Positions 1 to 6,687 of a DNA stretch of 7,105 nt are shown here, piece after piece. Under the pieces are notes generated by a model that had not been told where the DNA came from, did no database searches, and saw only the letters and a program-made list of their open reading frames with translations. Both the position numbers and the translations under genes were made by a program. Source of the stretch: JBHGAV01 sp041946685 (GTDB lineage: Bacteria > Acidobacteriota > Terriglobia > Bryobacterales > Bryobacteraceae); the NCBI GenBank assembly GCA_041946685.1, contig JBHGAV010000104.1:1-7105 (forward strand), given 5' to 3'. Every line of letters starts with the position of its first letter. The stretch's first letter is position 1.

Positions 1-908
1 GTCGCGTGCCGGTGTTCCTCGGACTGAACTTCACCGGGAACCACACCGTGGACCGCGATCCGGGCATCCGCCTGGGCGAGGTATGGTCCCGCCAGGAGAA
101 GCGGGCCGCTTCGGAGTCTTCGCGCGGAAGCGCGGCGAGCCGGTGGCTCGTGGACAAAGCCCTCGAGCGCGGCTACGGCATGGCGACCGCGTACTACTTC
201 GACATCGAGCCGGACTTCGACGGCGGGATGCGGTACGGAGTCCGCCCGCTCTTCTTCAAGCCGGGGCAGACGGGGCCCGCTCCCGACGACTGGGCCGCCA
301 TCGGCGCCTGGGCATGGGCATTGAGCCGGGCGATGGACTATCTGGAGAAGGACGAACGCGTGGACGCGGAACGGGTTATCGTTCACGGGCATTCACGGCT
401 GGGGAAGACGGCCCTCTGGGCCGGCGCGCAGGACACGCGCTTCGCCGCGGTGATCTCGAACGACTCCGGCGAAGGCGGAGCCGCCATCAGCCGGCGCCGG
501 TTCGGAGAAACCGTAGCGGACCTGAACCAGAGGTTTCCGCATTGGTTCTGTGCGAACTACAAGCAGTACAGCGGCCGCGAGGACGAAATGCCGGTGGATC
601 AACACATGCTGCTGGCGCTCATCGCGCCGCGCCCCCTGTACGTGGCCAGCGCCGAGGAAGACCTGTGGGCGGACCCGAAGGGCGAGTTCCTGGCCGCGGT
701 GGCCGCGGGACCGGTATACAGGCTCCTGGGCAAACAGGATCTGGGGACCGACCGGATGCCGGGGATCCACCAGCCCATTCAGAACACGGTGGCGTATCAC
801 ATTCGCGCCGGCAAGCACGACATCAATGCCTACGACTGGGAGCAGTACCTCAACTTCGCCGATAAGCACGTCAAGAACGCGCCGGCAGGCTCACGCCGCG
901 CGCGCTGA
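1..908 (+). CDS. Glucuronoyl-esterase-like (CE15) alpha/beta hydrolase, 5'-truncated
   Basis: This is the C-terminal ~300 residues of a carbohydrate esterase family 15-like hydrolase. The frame is open to the left edge, and the GTG at 6 is an internal valine, because the family has ~100 more residues before the V-F-L-G-L-N-F strand. Numbering from that codon, the nucleophile elbow G-H-S-R-L-G-K gives Ser130, with Arg131 as the family's oxyanion-hole arginine and Lys134 at the sugar-contacting lysine position. His271 (A-G-K-H-D) is the catalytic base. Two acids fit: Asp153 (S-N-D-S-G), at the Ser+23 position usually held by Glu, and Asp219 (E-E-D-L-W-A-D), at the alternative acid position. The spacing matches my memory of characterised bacterial CE15 enzymes. 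Known members cleave esters between 4-O-methylglucuronate on xylan and lignin alcohols, usually outside the cytoplasm. Export cannot be judged here because the N-terminus is missing. The next gene starts 84 bp downstream on the same strand. The family is confident; the exact substrate is not. Confidence 0.9.
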   Translation, partial: RVPVFLGLNFTGNHTVDRDPGIRLGEVWSRQEKRAASESSRGSAASRWLVDKALERGYGMATAYYFDIEPDFDGGMRYGVRPLFFKPGQTGPAPDDWAAIGAWAWALSRAMDYLEKDERVDAERVIVHGHSRLGKTALWAGAQDTRFAAVISNDSGEGGAAISRRRFGETVADLNQRFPHWFCANYKQYSGREDEMPVDQHMLLALIAPRPLYVASAEEDLWADPKGEFLAAVAAGPVYRLLGKQDLGTDRMPGIHQPIQNTVAYHIRAGKHDINAYDWEQYLNFADKHVKNAPAGSRRAR

Positions 909-980
909 GCGGGCGCTGCCCCGGACAGACACGTGATGGCTGGGAGGCGGGCCGGGACGGTGATATCCTGGCTGGACGCC

Positions 981-986
981 AAGGAG
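981..986 (+). promoter_or_regulatory. Shine-Dalgarno fixing the dehydratase start
   Basis: AAGGAG lies 6 nt before the ATG at 993. An in-frame ATG at 933 would add 20 residues in front of the twin-arginine motif and has no comparable ribosome binding site, so 993 is preferred. Confidence 0.75.
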
Positions 987-992
987 CATCGC

Positions 993-2261
993 ATGACACG
1001 CCGTGAATTTCTGGAATCTTCCGCAGCCGCCGCGGCAGCCGGCCTTGCCGGACTCACGTCGCCGGAGGGTCTGCTGGCGCAAGCTCGAGAGAAAGCGAAG
1101 CCGCTGAACCTGAGAGTCACGGACCTCAAGACTTTCATCGTCAACCGCGGCGGCGCCAATGCCATCAACTACGTGTTCGTGAAGGTTTACACCAACCAGG
1201 GCCTCACGGGACTGGGGGAAGGCTCGGTCACGAGCAAGGAAGCCACGATGGCCACGGCCATCGAAGAGCACAAGCGGTACCTTGTTGGCCGCGATCCGGC
1301 GGACATCGAGATGCACTGGCAGGCCATGTACCGCTGGCCGCGCTGGCGGGGTGGCCCGATCCTTAACTCGGCCATAAGTGCGGTCGAGATCGCCCTGTGG
1401 GATATCCTTGGGCAGGCGCTCGGCCAGCCGATCTGGGCGCTGCTCGGGGGCAAGGCGCGCGAGCGGGTACAGATGTACGTTCACGCCGGGGGGAACACTC
1501 CCGAGCAAAACGTCAAGTCGTGGATGCAAGCCAAGTCGGAGGGATGGACCGGCGCCAAGGGCGGCTTCATCACCACGCAGGGCGACGTGATCGACCCGGT
1601 CCGCTCGGTGCGCGAGGGAATCGCGAATCTTAAGGCCGTGCGCGAGGCTGTGGGCGAGGATTTCCGCATCTGCGTCGACCTCCACGGCAAGGCCACGCCC
1701 ACGATGGCCGTCGACTTCTGCCGCCGCGCCGAGCCTTACCGGCCGTTCTTCGTCGAGGAGGCTACGCAGATCGAGGACCTCGACGAACTGGCGCACCTGC
1801 GGGCCAACACCAGCGTCCCCCTGGCCACCGGCGAACGCCTGTTCACCAAGTACGGCTTCAGCCAGATCTGCCAGCGGCACCTCGTCGACTACGTTCAGCC
1901 CGACGTGGTCCACTGCGGCGGGATCCTGGAGATGAAGAAGATCGCCACTATCGCCGAGGCCTATCGCATAGAACTGACCCCGCACAACCCGCAGAGCGAC
2001 GTCAGCACGTTGGCGTCTCTGCATGTCGATTTTTCGACCCCTAACTTCGCCATCCAGGAGATCAGCCACCGCGGAAACGAGCAGTACTGGCAGGACCTGT
2101 TCTACGGCGGCGCGATCAACTATAACAAAGGTTTCGCGGAACCCCCGGACCGCCCCGGCCTGGGCGTAAACCTGGACGAGAAGGTGGCCGCCAAGCGCCC
2201 TTACCAGCCTCACACGCGGCAACAACTGCGGTTCCCGGACGGCGGCATCGCCGACCATTAA
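993..2261 (+). CDS. Tat-exported enolase-superfamily acid-sugar dehydratase (DgoD/RspA-like)
   Basis: This 422-residue protein belongs to the mandelate racemase/muconate lactonizing group of the enolase superfamily. It opens with a twin-arginine signal (T-R-R-E-F-L, residues 2-7, then an alanine-rich stretch to about residue 31). The capping domain follows (~40-155), with the typical S-A-I-S-A-V-E-I-A-L-W-D segment at 127-138, and then a TIM-barrel. The metal ligands are Asp229 (V-D-L-H-G), Glu255 (F-V-E-E) and Glu281 (T-G-E-R). His231 and His331 (T-P-H-N-P) are the general acid/base residues, and Glu356 (Q-E-I-S) is the enolate-stabilising position. The D-E-E spacing of 26 and 26, the H-H spacing of 100 and the final Glu at +25 match my memory of E. 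coli D-galactonate dehydratase. It should abstract a proton alpha to a sugar acid carboxylate and expel water to give a 2-keto-3-deoxy acid. The substrate cannot be read from sequence. Export is odd, because characterised relatives are cytoplasmic. It lies between an esterase and a receptor on one strand, which suggests a shared sugar-acid pathway. Confidence 0.9.
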   Translation: MTRREFLESSAAAAAAGLAGLTSPEGLLAQAREKAKPLNLRVTDLKTFIVNRGGANAINYVFVKVYTNQGLTGLGEGSVTSKEATMATAIEEHKRYLVGRDPADIEMHWQAMYRWPRWRGGPILNSAISAVEIALWDILGQALGQPIWALLGGKARERVQMYVHAGGNTPEQNVKSWMQAKSEGWTGAKGGFITTQGDVIDPVRSVREGIANLKAVREAVGEDFRICVDLHGKATPTMAVDFCRRAEPYRPFFVEEATQIEDLDELAHLRANTSVPLATGERLFTKYGFSQICQRHLVDYVQPDVVHCGGILEMKKIATIAEAYRIELTPHNPQSDVSTLASLHVDFSTPNFAIQEISHRGNEQYWQDLFYGGAINYNKGFAEPPDRPGLGVNLDEKVAAKRPYQPHTRQQLRFPDGGIADH

Positions 2262-2274
2262 GGCCCCGAGGGCC
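2262..2274 (+). terminator. Short GC hairpin directly after the dehydratase stop
   Basis: GGCCC-CGA-GGGCC forms a 5-bp stem starting one base after the TAA. There is no U-tract, so it would be at best a weak or Rho-assisted terminator, or a 3'-end stabiliser between the dehydratase and the receptor. Confidence 0.3.
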
Positions 2275-2276
2275 GC

Positions 2277-2306
2277 TTGCGGAGGGGCGCCGGAATCTGA
2301 TATAGC
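2277..2306 (+). promoter_or_regulatory. Possible extended -10 promoter for the TonB-dependent receptor
   Basis: TTGCGG (2277-2282, 3 of 6 to the -35 consensus) and TATAGC (2301-2306, 4 of 6 to the -10) are 18 bp apart. A TG dinucleotide sits one base before the -10 (TGATATAGC), giving an extended -10 element. Transcription would start near 2312, leaving a very short leader before the ATG at 2327. This is plausible but not strong; the receptor may also be read through from upstream. Confidence 0.35.
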
Positions 2307-2308
2307 TG

Positions 2309-2323
2309 CCTCCCTGGGAGGAG
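2309..2323 (+). promoter_or_regulatory. Receptor ribosome binding site inside a small hairpin
   Basis: GGGAGGAG (2316-2323) is a strong Shine-Dalgarno 3 nt before the ATG at 2327 (about 7 nt from the GGAGG core). The preceding CCTCC (2309-2313) is perfectly complementary to GGAGG (2317-2321), with a CTG loop between them. A transcript that includes 2309 could mask its own ribosome binding site. Confidence 0.5.
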
Positions 2324-2326
2324 CGC

Positions 2327-5300
2327 ATGGCGAAGTCCTTCGCGATGGTCCTTTGTCTTTGCCTGTGCGGGATAGCTTTGTACGCGCAGGGAACCAGTGG
2401 AAACATAACCGGTCAAGTGCTCGATCCCTCCGGCCTGGCTATCCCCGGGGCTCAGGTCGTGGCTACGAACACGGCCACCAACGTGGCCACCAAGACCATT
2501 TCTACTGAGACCGGCAACTACAACATCATGGTGTATCCCGGCGTTTACCGGGTAACGGCGGAAGCCGGCGGATTCAAACGGTATCTGCGCAATGACGTGG
2601 CGGTCACTGCCTCCGGCACAGTCCGCGTGGACGCGGTGCTCGAGATCGGTTCGGTGGCCGAGTCGGTCGAGGTGTCCGGCTCGCTTCTGAGCGTGCAGAG
2701 CGAGAACGCCAAGGTTTCGACGTCGGTCGAGAACAAGTTTGTGGACGAGCTCCCGCTGGTGGTGGGCGGAACCATGCGGAACCCGTACAACCTGGTACAG
2801 ATTGCCGCGCAAGTTACCTCAAGCGGCGACACCGAGATGTCCATGGGCGGTGGGCAGATGCGCGCGTGGAACGCCACGTTGGACGGCCTCGGCATCACGA
2901 CCAACCGGCCGGCCGAAACGTTCGAGGTCGCCTATGCTGCGCCATCGCTCGAGGCCATCACCGAATTCGCGGTCGACACCAACGGCTTCAAAGCCGAATA
3001 CGGGCAGGCGGCGGGGGGAATCGTCACGTTCTCGTCCCGCTCCGGCACCAACGATTTCCATGGAACGGCTTACGACTTCCTGCGCAACCAGAAACTGGAC
3101 GCGCGGAACTTCTTCGAGCAGCAGAAAGGAGTCTACAAGCAGAACGATTTTGGCGCCGCGGGTGGAGGGCCAGTCGTGATCCCGAAGCTCTACAACGGGC
3201 GGAACCGGACCTTCTTCTACCTCGCCTACGAAGGATTCCGGAACCGCGTCGGCAGCAAAGCGGTGATTGCGAGCATTCCCACTCCGGAGATGTACGACGG
3301 TGACTTCACCAACTGGGTGGACCAGAACAACAAGCTGCTCCCGATCTACGATCCGGCGACGACACGCCCCAATCCCTCGGGCAGCGGCTTCATCCGGGAC
3401 GCCTTCTCAGGCAACCGGGTTCCAAAGGCGCGCTTCAGCGCCCTGTCCCAGAAGATCATGCCTTACGCGCAGGGCGTCAAGCCCAACCGCGGAGGCCAGC
3501 CGGGGACGATCGGCTACGTCCGGAACAACTGGATCAACAGCTCGGGAACGGTTCAGTCGCCGCAGAACAAGGGGAGCGCCAAGATAGACCACGTGCTGAA
3601 CGACAGCCACCGGCTCGGCTTCTTCATGAACATCAGCAAGTACGAGGATTCGCTGGGCGCCGACGGACCTCCGGGCTTGCCGACACCCCTATGGAACGGA
3701 ACTATCATCCTCTATAACATCCAGTCTTACCGGATGACGCACGACTGGGTCATCTCCTCGGCCCTGTTGAATCACTTCCAGATCGGGGGCAATGTCTTCT
3801 TCAAGGACCAGCGCACGCCGAACGCAGTCGGAGGCTGGAAATCGAAGGTGTGCATGGCGAACGTCATCGACTGCGACGTGAACTTCCCCAACATGTCCTT
3901 CACCGAATTCACGAGCTGGGGCGGCACGGCGAGCAGCGGCCACGAGCAGCCCATGTGGGCGTTCAAGGACGATTTCAGTTACAACCATCGCAAGCATGCG
4001 TTCAAGTTCGGCGTCAGTTACCAGACTCAGCCGTCGACCGGGTTCGGGAAGCAGAACATTTCCGGGCAGGCAAGCTTCAGCTTTCTGGGCACCAGCGTGC
4101 CGGGCGACACATCGTTCCGCAGCGGCAGCTCGTTCGCCTCGTTCCTTCTGGGCGATGCGCACAGCGGCGCCACCGAGACGATCCGCGATTCCACGATGGT
4201 TTACCCGTATTATGGCTTCTATGCCCAGGACGACTGGCGCCTGAGCCGGCGGCTGACGCTCAACCTGGGGGTGCGGTGGGATCTTAGCCCGGCTCCGCAT
4301 GCGGTGAAGGACTGGTACTCCGACCTGGCCCCCACAAAGCCGAATACCGCGATCAACGGCTATCCGGGCGCGCTCCGCTTCGCCGGATTCGGCGAAGGAA
4401 CCGAGAACAGCCACACGCTTGTGAGCGGTTGGTACAAGGGCATCGGCCCGCGGCTGGGCCTGGCCTACGCTCTGAACGACAAGACCACGTTGCGCACCGC
4501 GTTCGGCCGGTCGTTCAACAAGGTGACCGTGACCCGCGACAGCGGCCACTATCAGGGCTTCTTCGCCCGGTATAACTTCAGTTCCTCCGACCAGGGCATC
4601 ACACCGGCGTTCAACTGGGACAAGGGACTGCCCCCCTATCCCCTGCCGATCAGCATGGATCCTAAGGCGAAGCTCGATCCCACGATCGCCAACAACGACG
4701 AGATTCACTATCACCTGCCCGGCAACGCCACCCGGTCGCCGGAGACCCTGTACTGGACCTTCAACCTGCAGAGGGAAGTCGCGGCGAACACGGTGGTCGA
4801 AGCAGGTTACAGCGCCACGATCGGAACCCACCTGATGGGCAGCCTGGTGAATCTCAACCAGGTCCCGACGCCGGTTTGGAACGCCTACGTTGAGAAGTTG
4901 GGCGTGACGGCTGCGCGCAACCTGCTGCTCTCCGACATCCGCTCCGCCGCGGCCCAGGCAGCCGGCGTCCCTGTCCCCTACGCCAACTTCGTGGATCCAA
5001 CGGTCCAAAGGACCCGTACCGTTAACCAGGCGCTGCGGCCGTTCCCGCAGTTCCTGAACGTCGTCACCGGTGTGCGGGGGAATGGGGACCACGGCGGGCA
5101 TTCGAGCTATCACTCCTTAATCCTGAAAGCCACACGGCGGTATTTCAGCGGGCTGGCGATGGAGTGGAACTACGTGTTTTCCAAGATTCTCACCGACACG
5201 GACAGCCAGGTGGAAGGTGATGGCACGACACAAGATCAATACAACCGCCGGCTGGAGAAGTCCATCGGCGAATTCGACCAGTCCCACGCTGTGAAGCTCA

Positions 5301-5839
5301 GCACGGTGTACGAGTTGCCCGTGGGCAAGGGTAAGCGCCTCCTCGGCGGATCTGGGGGTGTAGCCAACACGATCCTGGGAGGCTGGCGGCTGGGCGCTAT
5401 CGCCAGCTACATGAGCGGCTTCCCAATTCGCGTCACGCGCAACAACCCGCTGCCCATCTTCAACCGGGACACGCGCCCGGCCATCACCACTTACGACAAC
5501 TGGCGCGCCCCGATAAAGGGCGAGAAGTTTGACCCGGCGGTCGACCGGTTCCTGGATAAGAGCGTCTTCCCCACGCAGCCCACCGGTTTCGGCAACATGA
5601 CCCGGCACAACCCGAAGGCGCGAAGTCTCCCGATATTCGAGGAGAACCTGAGTCTCGCCAAGAAGTTCTCCATCAGCGAGAGGTTTTCGTTGGACTACCG
5701 CTGGGAAGCTTTCAACCTTCTTAACCGTGTCCGGTTCAGCACCGGCGGCACGGGTCTGGACAGTACGTCGTTCGGCGTAGTGACATCGCAGACGAACAGC
5801 CCGCGCCGGATGCAGATGGGACTCAAGCTGTACTGGTAG
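2327..5839 (+). CDS. Oar-like TonB-dependent outer-membrane receptor with carboxypeptidase-regulatory-like domain
   Basis: This 1170-residue outer-membrane receptor begins with a signal peptide (residues 1-21, hydrophobic L-C-L-C-L-C-G core, cleavage near Y-A-Q). A carboxypeptidase-regulatory-like beta-sandwich follows (~24-115), running from G-N-I-T-G-Q-V-L-D-P-S-G to the V-A-E-S-V-E-V-S-G linker. The plug is at ~120-240 (L-D-G-L at 185-188, then E-Y-G-Q-A-A-G-G-I-V at 224-233). A long beta-barrel runs to the C-terminal L-K-L-Y-W, whose terminal aromatic residue is typical of barrel insertion. G-R-N-R-T-F-F-Y-L-A-Y-E-G-F-R (290-304) is a hallmark of the acidobacterial/Oar family. Length is normal for that family. 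No TonB box is obvious by eye and no SusD-like gene follows, which is usual for this family. Import would need a TonB-ExbB-ExbD complex encoded elsewhere. The ligand is unknown. The upstream esterase and sugar-acid dehydratase make a plant-polysaccharide fragment a reasonable guess. Cys511 and Cys517, in a V-C-M-A-N-V-I-D-C-D segment, could form a disulfide in an extracellular loop. Confidence 0.93.
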   Translation: MAKSFAMVLCLCLCGIALYAQGTSGNITGQVLDPSGLAIPGAQVVATNTATNVATKTISTETGNYNIMVYPGVYRVTAEAGGFKRYLRNDVAVTASGTVRVDAVLEIGSVAESVEVSGSLLSVQSENAKVSTSVENKFVDELPLVVGGTMRNPYNLVQIAAQVTSSGDTEMSMGGGQMRAWNATLDGLGITTNRPAETFEVAYAAPSLEAITEFAVDTNGFKAEYGQAAGGIVTFSSRSGTNDFHGTAYDFLRNQKLDARNFFEQQKGVYKQNDFGAAGGGPVVIPKLYNGRNRTFFYLAYEGFRNRVGSKAVIASIPTPEMYDGDFTNWVDQNNKLLPIYDPATTRPNPSGSGFIRDAFSGNRVPKARFSALSQKIMPYAQGVKPNRGGQPGTIGYVRNNWINSSGTVQSPQNKGSAKIDHVLNDSHRLGFFMNISKYEDSLGADGPPGLPTPLWNGTIILYNIQSYRMTHDWVISSALLNHFQIGGNVFFKDQRTPNAVGGWKSKVCMANVIDCDVNFPNMSFTEFTSWGGTASSGHEQPMWAFKDDFSYNHRKHAFKFGVSYQTQPSTGFGKQNISGQASFSFLGTSVPGDTSFRSGSSFASFLLGDAHSGATETIRDSTMVYPYYGFYAQDDWRLSRRLTLNLGVRWDLSPAPHAVKDWYSDLAPTKPNTAINGYPGALRFAGFGEGTENSHTLVSGWYKGIGPRLGLAYALNDKTTLRTAFGRSFNKVTVTRDSGHYQGFFARYNFSSSDQGITPAFNWDKGLPPYPLPISMDPKAKLDPTIANNDEIHYHLPGNATRSPETLYWTFNLQREVAANTVVEAGYSATIGTHLMGSLVNLNQVPTPVWNAYVEKLGVTAARNLLLSDIRSAAAQAAGVPVPYANFVDPTVQRTRTVNQALRPFPQFLNVVTGVRGNGDHGGHSSYHSLILKATRRYFSGLAMEWNYVFSKILTDTDSQVEGDGTTQDQYNRRLEKSIGEFDQSHAVKLSTVYELPVGKGKRLLGGSGGVANTILGGWRLGAIASYMSGFPIRVTRNNPLPIFNRDTRPAITTYDNWRAPIKGEKFDPAVDRFLDKSVFPTQPTGFGNMTRHNPKARSLPIFEENLSLAKKFSISERFSLDYRWEAFNLLNRVRFSTGGTGLDSTSFGVVTSQTNSPRRMQMGLKLYW

Positions 5840-5848
5840 GGACCATCG

Positions 5849-5892
5849 CGGGACGGCGCCATGCCGCCGTCCCGGACACAGGGCCCCCTGTG
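5849..5892. terminator. Paired hairpins between convergent genes
   Basis: CGGGACGGCG (5849-5858) pairs perfectly with CGCCGTCCCG (5865-5874) across a 6-nt loop, starting 10 bp after the receptor stop. A second stem, CACAGG (5877-5882) with CCTGTG (5887-5892), follows after two bases. Neither has a U-tract on either strand. The position between converging genes, and the stability of the first stem, suggest a bidirectional or Rho-assisted transcription end. It could instead only stabilise the mRNA 3' end. Confidence 0.5.
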
Positions 5893-5966
5893 ATTAGCGT
5901 CGGGCGTGCCAGGCCGCTTCCGGCTCGCCTGGCTGCACTCGCGCCCAGGCTGCCGTGTCGCCCCTT

Positions 5967-6479
5967 TTACTTTTTCTTAGGCGCCGCGGCCGGCAAGGGC
6001 TCGCTGCTATTGCCTATGTCCCGGCTGAGTTTCCACGAGCCGTCGGGCTGCCGCTTGCAGATAACGAGGTATTTGCCCGATTCCTCTATCCGCTTGCCGG
6101 ATTTCGGGGTAATCGTGAGCGCGTAGTTGCCGCGGTCGTAGGCCCAATCGCCTGCCACCTGGGTTTCGAGCGGAGTGATGACGAGCTTGACGGCGTTCTC
6201 CTTGAACAGGGTCTCGAACATAGCCCGGACGGCCTGCTTGCCTTCGACCGCCGGTTGATTCGCGTTCATCACAATCACGTCGTCGGTGTAGGCGGCGGCC
6301 AGAGCGTTTGCGTCGCCGGAATTGTATGCGGCGCTGACCTTGTCCCGGAGCGCGCCGATCGCCCTAATATCGGCTGCGGTGTCGCTCTTCGGCTCCGGTT
6401 GCGGCGCGGTTTGGCAGCCCGCCAGCGTCATCATCGATGTGAGCGCGAAGGCGCAGGACCACGCGTTAACTAGTCTCAT
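5967..6479 (-). CDS. SnoaL-like/DUF4440 (NTF2-fold) lipoprotein
   Basis: This 170-residue secreted protein has a lipoprotein signal: M-R-L-V-N then a hydrophobic stretch ending in the lipobox L-A-G-C. Cys22 would be lipidated, tethering the protein to a membrane. A proline-rich linker (~25-33) leads into one NTF2-like domain (~37-155). Diagnostic parts are the first helix with A-Y-N-S-G-D-A-N-A-L-A-A-A-Y (51-64), T-D-D-V-I-V-M (65-71), V-E-G-K-Q-A-V-R-A-M-F (78-88), and the closing strands with W-A-Y-D-R-G-N-Y and D-G-S-W-K-L-S-R-D-I. DUF4440 proteins share a cone-shaped cavity with SnoaL and ketosteroid isomerase, but most have no known reaction; a binding or scaffold role is as likely as catalysis. 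The C-terminus is A-A-A-P-K-K-K. The start ATG (6479-6477) follows a GGGGGGGAA purine run 4 nt upstream, an unusual G-only ribosome binding site. The gene is convergent with the receptor and lies ~200 nt after a good promoter. Confidence 0.88.
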   Translation of the reverse strand: MRLVNAWSCAFALTSMMTLAGCQTAPQPEPKSDTAADIRAIGALRDKVSAAYNSGDANALAAAYTDDVIVMNANQPAVEGKQAVRAMFETLFKENAVKLVITPLETQVAGDWAYDRGNYALTITPKSGKRIEESGKYLVICKRQPDGSWKLSRDIGNSSEPLPAAAPKKK

Positions 6480-6681
6480 TGTTCCCCCCCGTGGACGTCA
6501 GCTTCGGACTCGAACCCTGCTCTTGAGCCCGACCTCCTGAGGCCTACCCCGCGGCGTTGCGGGCCGGCCGTCAGGGATCCCTCAAGTGCTCCTGAAGAGG
6601 CCCTTCGAACGGGAGGGAGTTCGGGCGCCCCGTGTGAGCCTGTGCTCCGCGCGATGTAGTTGTAGTGCCGTTCACGGGGCG
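6480..6681 (-). ncRNA. Candidate structured leader or small RNA upstream of the lipoprotein gene
   Basis: Read on the minus strand, this ~200-nt stretch follows a sigma70-like promoter and folds into successive helices. Helix A pairs 6673-6681 with 6626-6634 (9 bp, CGCCCCGTG/CACGGGGCG), with its first base at the predicted +1. Helix B pairs 6619-6623 with 6606-6610 (5 bp plus two G-U possible), with loop UCCCUCCC. Helix C is nested: 6581-6586 with 6522-6527, 6571-6575 with 6536-6540, 6566-6569 with 6541-6544, and 6559-6563 with 6548-6552, about 20 bp in 66 nt. A small TTCG/CGAA hairpin lies at 6503-6514. No convincing reading frame occupies it. I do not recognise a known riboswitch or sRNA class. 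It could be an untranslated leader controlling the lipoprotein, or a separate RNA. High GC raises the chance of random pairing. Confidence 0.4.
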
Positions 6682-6687
6682 ACTCCC

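Noticed and set aside
933..992. Upstream ATG at 933 as start of the dehydratase
   Set aside because: It would bury the twin-arginine motif 20 residues inside the protein, and it lacks the AAGGAG that precedes the ATG at 993.
891..2258. Minus-strand open frame of 455 codons opposite the dehydratase
   Set aside because: It mirrors the enolase-superfamily gene, has low-complexity Arg/Ala/Val/Gly content and no recognisable domain. Long antisense frames are expected in GC-rich coding DNA.
3689..5113. Minus-strand open frame of 474 codons opposite the receptor barrel
   Set aside because: The opposite strand encodes an uninterrupted, family-typical TonB-dependent receptor. The antisense product has no domain-like pattern and no ribosome binding site of note.
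6500..6530. tRNA-like T-arm sequence (GGTTCGAGTCC on the minus strand)
   Set aside because: The flanking 5-nt arms pair at only two positions, and no acceptor stem, D-arm or anticodon arm lies at the right distances.
6541..6586. Cobalamin- or SAM-riboswitch-like strings (CCCGCAAC and GAGGGA on the minus strand)
   Set aside because: Only short fragments match. The other conserved boxes are absent in order, and CCCGC is accounted for by pairing with GCGGG in the nested stem.
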